64,000 nucleotides of DNA from Malania oleifera. Lineage: Eukaryota; Streptophyta; Magnoliopsida; Santalales; Ximeniaceae. The stretch spans positions 17,948,049 through 18,012,048 of the forward strand of contig NC_080422.1 of assembly GCF_029873635.1 (NCBI RefSeq), in the 5' to 3' direction. Positions 47,891 to 58,680 of the stretch are shown here, in pieces. The position numbers and the translations under genes are program-made. Every line of letters begins with the position of its first letter. Within the stretch, counting starts at the first letter, position 1. The notes beneath the pieces are model-generated. The model made no database searches. It was given only the letters and a program-made list of their open reading frames with translations, and was not told where the DNA came from.

Positions 47891-48282
47891 AAGAAGGAGA
47901 AATGAAAAATAATGTAATCTACGAAAAACAACATCTTTTTACCACATTATCTGAAAGGTATTCTTCGGATGGATAGGTTGGATCTCACTTTCGTTCATTG
48001 TTAGTTCAAATCTCGAGTTTTGATCGATGGATTTTGATTTGTTTAAGGTTTTTTTTTTGTATTTTTATCTAGGTACTTTTCTTCATTAGCATTGTTTAGA
48101 ACTGTTGTCTTGTTTCGATTGGTTGTTAGTGTTGTTTTTTGGGAGGGTTTTATTTTATTTATCTGTATTCTCCCTTTTGCTTATCTTGTAACATGGTGTT
48201 CCTCCGCTAAAAGTTAGGGCATATTAATAAATAATAGGAAGTGCCACCCTTTTTTTAAAAAAAAAAAAAATACAAGGAAATT

Positions 48283-48560
48283 AAATTTTAACATTAAAAT
48301 TTTCAAAAAAAAAAAAAGAAATAAAAAGGTTGGATTCTCTGTGCTTGCACATGCACACACACAATAAAATTTCAGTTAGGAAATCAGAATTTAAAACTAA
48401 TTAGTTACTTAAGATTGATTGAATAATTTAAATTGATTAATCAACTTAATTAAAAAATTAGTTTTAAGTTTGATTGATTAATTTAAATAGAGGATTTCTA
48501 AGGGTAAGAGAAAGACACAAAAAGGTAGACACGAAAGCTAGGAGCTTAAGAGAGTAAAAA
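48283..48560. other. Piece of Tat-like LTR number 3 between LINE and gypsy-2
   Basis: A/T-rich, with repeated TTGATTGATTAATTTAAAT words. No gene. Confidence 0.5.
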
Positions 48561-48579
48561 AAAAAGAATCGCTTTGTTG

Positions 48580-48715
48580 TGAATTTGGAGTTACGTAACA
48601 AGGAGATTCCTCGGGTAAAAGTTTTGTGGAGGAATCATACAGTTGGAGAGGCTTCTTGAAAATCCGAGGAACAGATGAAGCAGAAGCATCCGCAATTATT
48701 TCAAGATGCTTAAGT
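48580..48715 (+). pseudogene. pol: gypsy-2 left fragment: end of pol (chromodomain-like)
   Basis: LRNKEIPRVKVLWRNHTVGEAS then TGA (Trp expected), KSEEQMKQKHPQLF. It matches the C-terminus of gypsy-1 and of the right-hand gypsy-2 copy (53480-53600). Confidence 0.85.
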
Positions 48716-48982
48716 GGTTAGGTAATATTTCTTTTTGCAGGTACATGTAATAGTTTAATTAGTAAATGATATTTTAGTTTTGGAAGAATTTTATTTTGTT
48801 TATATAATCTCTCATAACTCGGAATGTAACCACAGTATTCCTCCACCATAAGTGAGGGTAGGTAATAAAATAAGTAGACTCTTTTTCTTTTAAGGGATGA
48901 TAAGTTACATGAATAGTAAATTTCGAGGACGAAATTTTTATAAGAAGGAGAGAATGTAATAGCCCGAGGAATTTTTTTAACA

Positions 48983-49165
48983 TCTCGTCGAGAACATAGG
49001 GGATTCGTCGATGAGGGTATAAGAGGAGTTCGTCAACGAGGATAGGTCGACGAGAAAATACCGAGCGGGGGTTTAGGGGATTCTAATTTTCGTCGACAAG
49101 GAGAGAGAGTTCGTCGATGAGTTGTTTTCATGACCTCATCGACGAGGTGAAGTGGCTCATTGACG
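48983..49165 (+). repeat. U3 array of TCGTCGACGA dyads (first gypsy-2 LTR)
   Basis: Eight sites, e.g. CTCGTCGAGAA, TTCGTCGATGAG, GGTCGACGAGA, TTCGTCGACAAG, CATCGACGAGG and CATTGACGAAG. The last lies about 11 bp before the TATA box. Confidence 0.92.
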
Positions 49166-49219
49166 AAGGCCGTAGTATAAATAGTGGTTAAACGTGATTT
49201 AAAGCTTATTTTGGCCACA

Positions 49220-49278
<59 letters not shown>

Positions 49279-49825
49279 TCAGTTTCTCCTCCTTCTTTCT
49301 AAGTTTCTAGGCCGGATTTCTGCCGATTCGACAATCTGAAGCCACCACGACACTCCAGGAAGAGTTTTCTTCAAATATGCTGGAGTGGATTGTCAGTGGG
49401 GCTGAGTTGGAAACCATCCCAGATTCAGGGTAACGCTTTCTACTCAGTATTTGGCTATTTGACAGTCGTAGAAAGCGTAGTACGCGTAGAAATACTGAAG
49501 TTTAGTTCCGAGGAATATCATTTTCAGGATGTTGAATGGGGAACCCTACGGGTGCAGGAGTATTTCTTTTAGAGGCTTTTCAGGACTCAGCTAAGGGGAT
49601 AAACTAAACTACTATTTTATGAAAAAGTATGTATATTATTACAGCATCCTGATTTCATGAAAATAAATATGTTTATATATGCTTTATGTTTGGAAAATAC
49701 TACTGTAAAAGATGGTATGTTTAAATATGTATGAAACCTATTTTGTGTGGCATGAGTAGAAATTATAATGAAATACTGTTTTCTGTGAATATGATAAAAA
49801 TATAGATTTTTATAATGTAAAAAAC

Positions 49826-49975
49826 TAGCGTACAAGCCGAGATTTTTATATGATTTTTCAGCGTACGGACCGTGCTATTTATATGATTTGTTGGAGTATG
49901 GGCCGAACTATGGATATGATTTGCTAGCGTACGGGCTGAGCTATGTGTATGATTTGCCTGCATACGGGCTGATGA
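49826..49975 (+). repeat. Minisatellite, about 36-bp unit, four copies
   Basis: Units with AGCGTACGGGCTGAGCTAT followed by .TATATGATTTG; the variable position is C/G/A in GTACGG-CCGTG, GTATGGGCCGAA, GTACGGGCTGAG, ATACGGGCTGAT. Confidence 0.88.
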
Positions 49976-50474
49976 TTTTTATAATATACGTATATATGTA
50001 AAACGACATGATGATATTGATTTGGAAATTAATGGTATGAAATATCCATGTATCACAATTTCAGTATATGCTATATGTTATCAGAGCCTGGTTGGCTTGG
50101 TTTAGGTTGGCACTTGCACGGTACCGATGCTATGTGTTCATGATTCATCATGATATTTGTGTTAACACTGTTGTACGGAGTGGTGTGAGATTGGATGGTC
50201 AATGTGGTTTTAAGAAGTTTGTGAGCGCCCCTAGTGTACAGACCAGGTCTGGCAGACCCATCGGACCTACAGACTGTACTTTTGACTTAGCAGTGGTCGG
50301 CCAACCATTGTCAAGTCTTGCCTTCGGACCACACAATCCAGTCATATGGGGGTAATACATGACAACAACTAGCTAACCTACTAGGGTTGTTTTTGTATTA
50401 TTGTGTATATGAGATGAATTATGCTATGGAAACCATTATATTCTACCATGTTTGATTATACATGTTTTCCCAAA

Positions 50475-50510
<36 letters not shown>

Positions 50511-50989
50511 TTACTGGTTATGTTTATGATTATATGTATATCATAGAAATGCTCATGTTGTCACACATTAGTGTTAGTTTATTTCCCTTACTGAGAGGTG
50601 TTTCACCCTAAAGTTCTATAAACATTTCAGGAGCCCCTGATAAGAGAGCAAATAAAGTTCCGCTGATATAATACTGTTGATATGCCCTCTTTGAAGGGTA
50701 AGTTTTGGTGGGGATGATTGGATTTTTGTGGGAAATGTCCCTAGGTCTTTCTTTTTGGGATGTATATACTTAAATATAGTAGATGTAGTAACTCTAGTAT
50801 TGTGATGGATGGTTTTGTGTTTATGATATGATGATTTTGTGTTTCCTACTGCTTAGGCTTCCGCATTGTGGTACTGTTATATCTCTGGTACCCACGGGTC
50901 CAGGTGGATTATGATTTGCTGAGTTTTGTGATATTGGTTATATTATATTATAGAAAAAAATATATGAAAATTAAGTAGGTTGTTACAAT

Positions 50990-51003
50990 TTGCTATCAGA
51001 GTC
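50990..51003 (+). other. Primer binding site of gypsy-2 (mutated)
   Basis: TTGCTATCAGAGTC three bases after the LTR end; resembles the tRNA-iMet site with G-to-C and C-to-T changes. Confidence 0.7.
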
Positions 51004-51290
51004 TAGGTTGCTAGGTTCTATAGACTTTAGAATGCAGCGGAAACGATACCAGAGTATAGGAAATGATTTAAGGTTATGTTCTACAGTCTAGAGGCAGGAC
51101 TTTCGTGGTGGTTTCTATGTTTTTCTTGGGATGATGATTTCAGGAAAATCATAGTAAACTATTGTCGGGTTATGTTCCTAGAATGTAGCACTGGGGTTAG
51201 AAATAAGCTGAGAGTGTTGAGATAAGAGGTTAAGTTAAGTGGGTAAATTATAAGGATAGAATTTTTAAGTTACGTTGTTGTTTTTTAAGA

Positions 51291-52155
51291 TGGATCCAGA
51301 AGGAGGTAGTGCCCATGCGAGTGATAGTGATGGAGCAAGGCCATCAGGTGCAGGTGGGACTGACTTTGACGCGGTATTGCATAGCGTGGCTCATCAAGTT
51401 GTGGCTGAGATCGCTAGGAGCTCTAGATAGCAGGGTGGTCCGCCGGTAGGCCATGGGTGCACTATAGAAAAGTTTATGAAGATGAATCCTCCGACATTCT
51501 CAAGGGGAGTTGATCCTGTAGCCGCTGAGAATTGGATGCAGGAGACTGAGAAAATCTTGGTTGTGTTGCAGTGTACAGAGGAACAGAGGGTCCTTTTTGC
51601 CACCTATAGACTGACGAGAGAGGTCAAGAGGTGGTGGACTGCGGTGAGACTGTTGGAGTAGCAGAGGGCGACTCCGATAGCCATGACATGGGACCGGTTT
51701 AAAGAGTTATTCTTCGATAGATATTTTCTAGCTACTGTCAAGGAGGCTAAAGTGGAAGAGTTCCTAAGTCTGAAGCAGGGACAGCTATTCGTCTAGCAGT
51801 ATGCGGCACGTTTCATCGAGCTCTCTCGTTTCGCCCCGTATATTGTTCCTGATGAGGCGAAAAAGGCGAGGCAGTTTAAGAGAGGCTTGAGGCGGAGTAT
51901 ATTCAAGCAAGTGGTGGTGTTACGGATCCAGGATTTTGCTGAATTAGTCGACAGGGCAGCCTTGACAGAGATTGCAGAGCGTCTTGACGCAGAGGAGCAG
52001 AGACAAAGGAAGAGATTTGCATCCAAAGGTTATCAGCAGGGTCATAAATCAGGTCATTAGAGGAGAGGAAACCATGGCAAAGGGCGAAGGCAGGAGATGG
52101 GAGGATGCGAGATGTAGGCAGGGCATGGTCCTCAGGCAGTTATTGCCAGTTTAGT
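51291..52155 (+). pseudogene. gag: gypsy-2 gag (broken)
   Basis: ATG at 51291 (MDPEGGSAHASDSDG) leads to the gag core: [59 protein letters not shown] and [15 protein letters not shown]. Stops at 51428, 51659, 51796 and 52039 are TAG where CAG is expected. No CCHC knuckle is seen; the sequence ends at about 52150 where it jumps into integrase. Confidence 0.9.
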
Positions 52156-52199
52156 GATTTAGCCTACGCTATACATGAGGATTAAAGTAGCTCAATGTG

Positions 52200-53600
52200 A
52201 TGATGCAGAGTTGGTAGAGGTGATGGCTAAAGTGCAGGATGGTCAAAGAGAAGAGTTCGGCATATAAGATGATGGAGCCTTGCAATTTCGGGCTAGGCTC
52301 TGTGTTCCTGCAGATACCGAGATTAGGAGAATTATATTAGAGGAGGCTCACAAATCCCTTTACACCATATATCCAAGTAGTACTAAAATGTACAAGGATC
52401 TGCGAGAGTACTTCTGGTGGCGTGGAATGGAAAGAGAGATAGCCAATTTTGTCCAGAAATGCTTGACGTGCCAACAGGTTAAGGCCGAGCACCAAATACA
52501 AGCAGGACAATTGCAACCGTTGTTTATTCCAGAATGGAAGTGGGACCACGTTTCTATGGACTTTATCACGGGGTTATCACCAGTGTGACTGGGGCTGAAT
52601 GCAATTTGGGTGATTATAGATCATCTAACGAAAACTGCCCATTTTATCCCTATTAAATTCAGCTATTCCATGGACAAACTGGCAGATATATATGTTCAAG
52701 AGATAGTTCGTGTCTATGGTGTACCAGTATCCATAATTTCAGACTGAGATCCTCGGTTTACTTCACGATTCTGGAAAAACTTTCAGGAGGCTATGGGTAC
52801 ACAGTTAGCATTTAGTACAACTTTCCATCCCTAGACAGATGGTCAGACTAAGAGGACAATTCAAACTTTAGAAGATATGTTTCTTGCATGCGTACAAGAT
52901 TTTGGGGGTAGCTGGACTCAGTTCTTACCATTAGTTGAATTTGACTACAATAACAGTTACCAATCTAGTATCGGCATGGCTCCATACGAGGCACTGTATG
53001 GCAGGAGATGTCGTTCTCCTTTCTTCTAGGATGAGGTAGGTGAGAGGCGAGTTTTGCCTCTAGAGATTGTACAAAAGGCTTGCGAAAAAGGTCCAACTAA
53101 TTAAAGAAAGAATGAGTACTACACAGAGTCTGCAGAAAAGTTATACAGACACTCGCCGCCGGGAGTTAGAGTTTGAAGTGGGAGATTGGGTATTCTTGAA
53201 AGTAGCTCCTTTGAAAGGGGTTATGAGTTTGGAAAGAAGGGCAAGTTGAGCCCTAGGTATATTGGCCCTTTTGAGATACTAGAAAGAATAGGGTCAGTTG
53301 CTTATAGGCTAGCTTTGCCGCTAGTTTTATCCCGAATACACAACGTGTTTCATGTTATTATGTTGAAGACATATATCCTAGACCCGTCCCACATTATTAG
53401 CTATGCAGAGATAGAGCTTAAGGATTCATTAGTTTATGAAGAAGCACCAGTACATATATTAGACAGAAAGACACAAGAATTACGCACAAAAGAAATTCAG
53501 TTAGTAAAAGTTTTGTGAAAGAATCACGCTATAGAGGAAGCTTCTTGGGAACTCGAGGAGCAAATCAGATAGAGATACCCGCAGTTGTTCCAATAGGTAT
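52200..53600 (+). pseudogene. pol: gypsy-2 integrase and chromodomain-like tail
   Basis: It starts in the linker before integrase (AELVEVMAKVQDG). The zinc finger HKSLYTIYPSSTKMYKDLRE...CLTCQQVKAEHQ is complete. Core: SMDFITGL, SD-stop-DPRFTS (CGA to TGA), FHP-stop-TDGQT (CAG to TAG). The tail has RYIGPFEILERIGSVAYRLAL, VFHVIMLKTY and LDRKTQELRTKEIQLVKVL. Protease, RT and RNase H are wholly missing upstream. Several stops and a frame change near 53090. Confidence 0.9.
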
Positions 53601-53842
53601 AAAGGAAATAAGGTAAAGTATAGTAGTTAGATAAGTTTCTTTTGCAGGTACATGTATGAATTTAATTAGTAGATAATTTTTGTTTTATATATGTAATCTC
53701 CCAAAACATAAAATGTAACCACGGTATTCCTCCGCCATAAGTAAGGGCAACTAATAAAATAAGTAGACCGTTTTGCCTTTAAAGAATGATGAGATATATG
53801 AATAGTAAATTTCGAAGACGAAATTTTATAAGGAGGGGAGAA

Positions 53843-54245
53843 TGTAACAACCTGAAGAATAGTGCTATTTAAATAATAAAAGGAGAGGGAAATGGAAACA
53901 GAAACAGAAGGAGGCAATAGATTTCATCAACGAACGCGAAACGTTCGTTGATGACATTGCATTTTGAATATAATAACTCAAAAATTTTTTACACAAGGCC
54001 TCGTCGACAAACATAGGGAGTTCATCTACAAGCACATAAGTAGGCCTCATCGACGAAGCCATCCCTTATCAACAAGAAGATACCGAGAGAGGGTTTTTAG
54101 GCAGTCTGAATTTCATCGACAAGGAGGTAGGGTTCGTCGACGAAATTAATTAAGGACTCGTCGACGAGGTGACGTGTCTCGTCGACAAATCCAGCCTTAT
54201 AAATAGCTGAAACTCAGATTTTTGATCAAATCTTCAGTACAAAAC

Positions 54246-54285
<40 letters not shown>

Positions 54286-55008
54286 CGACCCCCTCCCCTT
54301 CTCTCTTCGATCCTGGCCTCATTTCTAGCTAGATTGAAGATCTGAGGCCACCACGACGCTCTTGGCGAAGTTCTCTACAAGTCTGCTAGAGCAGATCATG
54401 GAGAAAGTTGGTTTGAAATTCATTCCAAATCTAGGGTAAGGTATTTTATTCAGATTATGCCTTCCTTGTAGTTATGAGAAATGTTGTAGGTAAGAAAATA
54501 CCGATGTTTTTTTCTAGGGGATATTTTTTTCAGGATGTTGAGTTAGGAACCCTGCAAGTATAGGGCCAGAATTTAGTAGGGTTTTTTTCAAATTTAAGGT
54601 AAGGGAAATATGCTATACTAGCAATTTTTAATATGTATACAGAAGATTATGAAAGTGTATTTACAAGCATGTATATCAGATTATTTTCCAGAGAATTATG
54701 AATATTATTTTCATAGCAGAATTACATAAATTGAGCATAAGACTACATTTATTCAAATGTGTGGCATGAGTTTATTACAGTACAATACGTATAGATTTTA
54801 CAGTATTACAAATATACAGATATTCAGATATTTCAAAATATTAGAAATGAATGAGACTTATAGTATTTCTCAGAAAACATGATTTCTAAATCATAACACT
54901 CAGACAGTTTATTCAAACAGATTATATAGTGATAGCATCAAGATGCTACAGCAGATATACAGAGTATACAGATATTATATACAGAGCACATAGATATTAT
55001 ATATAGAG

Positions 55009-55047
<39 letters not shown>

Positions 55048-56232
55048 CAGATATTTTATATAGATATTACAGATAGTAAAGACAAAAAACGCAAATGTTA
55101 TAGACAGATAATATATATATATATATATATATATTTCAGTCAGATATCTCAGTTAATACAGCTTATAATTACAGTGTTATGGTTGTTTTTGAAATCATGT
55201 TAAAAGCAGTAAGATGAGTATATATTTATATATGTATACAGTATTACACGATATCAAATCCCTGTGCAAATTACAGACAGATATATTTACAGTAGAGCAC
55301 AATACCTTTGCTAGTTTCAGACACGTGCAACCACATGACTCAAATAGCATGTGGATTCCGTCTAACCGTGCTAGGAGAGATTTGCAGTCTTCCCAGCATG
55401 CTGGGTTGAGGTAGCCGGTTAGACGATGACAGATGTTTGAGATAGCCTGGAGTGATTGCAGTGGGCTAGGATCTACATTGATCATTATGAATTGATGGAT
55501 GTACAGATATAGATTGACTTGCCTGATAGGCCAATCTGAGTAAGTCCAGTCCACGAGCCGCACAATCCTATCATGAGGGGTTATATCATAATATACAGAT
55601 CCTAGGGTATAGCAGAAGTTCCTATGTACAGATATATCACACAGCAGCAATTTATATTCTTATACTAGTAGTACCTTCAAATAGCAAACTCAGATACACG
55701 GTCATATTTTAAAGATTACATGATAGATAGATATATTCTGTACAATTTATCAGTTTTCTCATATTTCAAAATTATTTCAGTATTTTAAATAAGTAACTCA
55801 GCCGCCGCACACTAGTGATAGCATATTTTTACTTACTGAGCGTTGTCTCATCCCAGTGACTTATTATTTTTTGGGAGATCTAGTTAGGCGAGCAGATTAG
55901 GCTCGCAGGTAGAGGTTGACTTGAGTTGCCTCTGTGGGAAGGGTAGATATTTTTGAGATAACAGTGTTTTGGGATAGTTTTCAGATTATAGTGACGTCAC
56001 TGGGTATTTTGTATTGTGAATATATTTCAGAGTTCTATAGTTTTTTAGTATTATATTGTATATAATAGTTCCCAGTTTTTGTTTACCACTGCCTAGTTTT
56101 GTATGACATACATAGTTTAGTTTTCTCCAATGCTCCTTTAGGCCTGGGATGTTATTAGTAAGTATTTCAGACAGATGATATTAGGATTTACAGATAAAAA
56201 AAAAAATGCTAAATAAGTAGTAAGACGTCGCA
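53843..56232 (+). repeat. gypsy-2 second (3') LTR
   Basis: Starts TGTAACAACCTGAAG after AAGGAGGGGAGAA. The end is placed by aligning AAATAAGTAGTAAGACGTCGCA with the first LTR's AATTAAGTAGGTTGTTACA, so it is approximate. TATA 54198-54206, CT-run 54250-54282, (TA)n runs at 55013-55040 and 55110-55132. Confidence 0.8.
53927..54187 (+). repeat. U3 array of TCGTCGACGA dyads (second gypsy-2 LTR)
   Basis: About ten sites, including TTCATCAACGAA, TTCGTTGATGA, CTCGTCGACAAA, CATCGACGAAG, TTCATCGACAAG, TTCGTCGACGAAA, CTCGTCGACGAGG and CTCGTCGACAAA, the last 11 bp before the TATA box. Confidence 0.92.
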
Positions 56233-57224
56233 CCCTATTTATAGGCTTGAAGGGGTAATTTTGAATTAAATTCGATTTAACCAATCAATTTTTGATTGCT
56301 CAATCAAATTTTAAAGCAAATTACCGATTCGATCAATCAAAATTTCAATTTAAGTTAACTTCCCAATCACTTTTATTTCTGATTTTTGCACATGTCTAAA
56401 TTATATTTTTCTTTCTCAGGTTTAAATTACAAACTAAAGATAGTTGGCCCACCTCTAGTTTTTTTTTTTCTTTCTCCCTTTTTATTGTATATATTTTTCA
56501 TATATAAAATTTGTTTCCCTGTATTTCAATTTTCACTATATTACTTTTTTTTTTTTTGTATTTTTTCCATGAATTAAATAAAATGCTGTTTATTTTTGTT
56601 ATAGAAGTTCGGACCATTTAGGCTGCCTAGATATATATGATGAGTGTAATTGAATTTTCTTTTCAAGTATATTTTTTAAGAATAAATTCAAAAATATTTA
56701 AGTGAATATATTTTTTTTAGCATTATTTTGTTTGATCTTGTTTAGTATCAAATTAACTACCGTGATCAAAATTTAGAAAGATTGATTAAATGGTGAATTA
56801 TTGAAATAAAATATGCTAAATGCAAAACTATTTCTAAGATCTCTTTAAACTAAGTTTTCATTAGGAATTTTTTTTTTCTAAAAAAATGCATTGAGTGATA
56901 GAAGTTCGTTTAAGGGCATTGTTAAATGTAAAATAAGTTTTTCTTAAATATGTAAATTGACATGGCTATGAAATTTAATCAAAATTTTATGCCAATTTAT
57001 TCAAACAAAGAGAAGACAAATCTTACTATAAGTTTTTTAGAAAACACAATATCATAAACAATCTTTCTAATTTTATTGTACGCTCTAAAAATAAATTTTT
57101 AATTGGAGAAATGAATAGAGAGATCAATAAGGTCATTTAAACTAATCATCCAGAATATAACTATTAGTATTTAACAAGGTAACAAAATTAATTTAAATAG
57201 TATTTATAAATACGAGTTTTGATG

Positions 57225-57265
<41 letters not shown>

Positions 57266-57969
57266 GAATTTTTATGGATGGAAAAGAAAATGAATATGAT
57301 TTTAATTTATATTTTATCTAAATTTATAAAAATTTAAATATAATATTTGAATTTATGCTCCCAGAATTAGTGTAAAATATATTTTGTATACTGAAATATG
57401 TAGTTGTAATTTGGTGGATTCAATTGTAAAAACAAAAGAAGTTAGCATATTCTTATGATTTTAACAAAATATTTCTCATAATATTAAAGTTCAAACTGTC
57501 TATAAAAAATTTGAAAATTATCCAATACATAAATTCTAGGTAGTAGCAGTCTAGAAATAATTAATAATAATAATAATTCATTTCATCTGAGAGCAAGCTT
57601 ACTTTGGAAGGGGATTTGATGGGATAGCACAAATGGGGTCAGAGTTTAGACCAGCAGCAATGACTGTCTTTATCTCCAAATTTGTGGTCGTTAGAATAAT
57701 TGATGTGATTAGGATGGGATTTGCATTTTAAAATAGAGTAATTCAAAATTCCCACTATCGCGGAAATAAATAGATAAAATAAAATAAACAAAACGCTTCT
57801 TGGGGGTCAAGGCAAATCAACATCCTAATTCAGTTATGGTTTGAAAAGTAGCCACTAAATGGCCCATGCTAATAAAGATAAGTTGCTTTGGATTTTACTT
57901 CTTACCTTATTTTAATTTAATTGGGAAAAAAAGAGGGAACAACAAAATATAAAGCTATAATATAATAAT
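56233..57969. other. A/T-rich piece of Tat-like LTR number 3
   Basis: 1.7 kb with no gene; (TA)n at 57228-57260. A 5' portion repeats AATCAATTTTTGATTG words similar to 48400-48490 left of gypsy-2, supporting that the two sides belonged together. Confidence 0.5.
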
Positions 57970-58385
57970 GAAGCCCTTATGGGTATGGCGTGGTGGAAAG
58001 GCATCAGCAAATAAGAAGGGGCATCAGAGGTTTAATTTCAAGTAAATACACTCACGGAATCAGCTGTACCTGTGGATAGTGAGAGTTAACTCTGTGAGCC
58101 AGTGGAGACCGTGGATGGTAAGAGTTCGCTTTATGAGCCAACGAAGACCGTGGATGGTGAGAGTTTTCTGTGAGTCAGCGGGGACCGTGGATGGTAATGG
58201 AGATATGTCCCGAGGGTTGGATTGGTCGAACGTCCAACTGATGCATAGAAGTCGTGTCCGCATTCCGGACTTTGCCCTAATTAGCGAGACCTAGGGGCGG
58301 AGGACGCTGATCTGTAGGTTTGGTACTGCACCAGAGGGTCCGATGGACTCGTTGGTGATTGAAGTTCCTATGTAATTAAAAAAAT
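57970..58385 (+). mobile_element. SINE-like element with an internal triplication
   Basis: Flanked by TATAATAAT on both sides (57961-57969 and about 58386-58394). It begins GAAGCCCTTATGGGTATGGCGTGGTGG (A-box-like) and has AGAGGTTTAATTTC (degenerate B-box) at about 58026. The end is A-rich. A unit of about 40 bp, GTGAGCCAGTGGAGACCGTGG followed by ATGGTAAGAGTT, occurs three times (58097-58200). Confidence 0.6.
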
Positions 58386-58466
58386 TATAATAATATAATA
58401 GTGGGATTATGATAATGTTATGTTTGATTTGTAAGATGTTTTATAATAAAAATGAACTACATATTG

Positions 58467-58680
58467 TCTAGTCGGGTTGGCTAAAGTGGTAAGGACGACT
58501 TGTGAATTTAGTGACGCCAAAGTTACGGGTTCGATTTCCCCTTTGGAGTTTACCCCAGTAAATTACTAAGGGTGCGTGCGTCAATGGACAGACAACTTTC
58601 ACCTCTTGAGTTTGATACCCGCACCATAGTGTTCAAAGTGATGCGATGGTGTTGGAGTTCCCGGGTTATTGAAAAAAAAA
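58467..58680 (+). mobile_element. tRNA-derived SINE
   Basis: TCGGGTTGGCTAAAGTGGTAAG (A-box) and TTACGGGTTCGATTTCCC (B-box) are 40 bp apart, the spacing of RNA polymerase III promoters. An A-run ends it at 58680; ATATTG flanks both sides. About 214 bp. Confidence 0.8.

Larger units (their letters stand above)
45989..48270 (+). mobile_element. 5'-truncated plant L1-type LINE
   Basis: It is bounded by AAAAATACAAGGAAATT on both sides (45972-45988 and 48266-48282), a 17-bp target duplication, with a 3' poly(A) run just before the right copy. Coding content starts in the C-terminal half of the reverse transcriptase (KFPITYLGAPL-like in mixed frames, then KTLEPLVEKIRKKIAGWKSKLLS), continues through the zf-RVT region (WNACFRC...CDRC...ENIDHIL) and ends with an RNase H-type domain (WIKLNY...GGGGIIRD; HQYREGNSVADF at about 47850-47880). 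Endonuclease and RT catalytic parts are absent. Many stops, so it is old. Confidence 0.9.
48955..50987 (+). repeat. gypsy-2 first LTR
   Basis: Starts TGTAATAGCCCGAGG after AAGAAGGAGAGAA and ends TAGGTTGTTACA. TATA at 49176-49184, CT-run at about 49226-49275. TATATA run at 50480-50506. It is followed two bases later by a decayed primer site (TTGCTATCAGAGT). Confidence 0.88.
48560..56232 (+). mobile_element. gypsy-2: tandem arrangement pol end - LTR - internal - LTR
   Basis: From left: the end of a chromovirus pol (about 48580-48715), polypurine tract, LTR (48955-50987), primer site, gag, integrase, polypurine tract, second LTR (53843-56232). Both LTRs share the TCGTCGACGA array, TATAAATAG, CT-run, GCCACCACGACGCTC leader block and TTACTGAG.G.TGTC block but differ at many positions. 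A full 5' end (LTR plus most of pol) is missing on the left, so this is either a truncated element fused to another or the remains of a recombined tandem. Same clade as gypsy-1. Confidence 0.86.

Noticed and set aside
58467..58560. Functional tRNA gene
   Set aside because: A- and B-box-like words are present but no cloverleaf can be drawn and an A-run follows, so it is a SINE.
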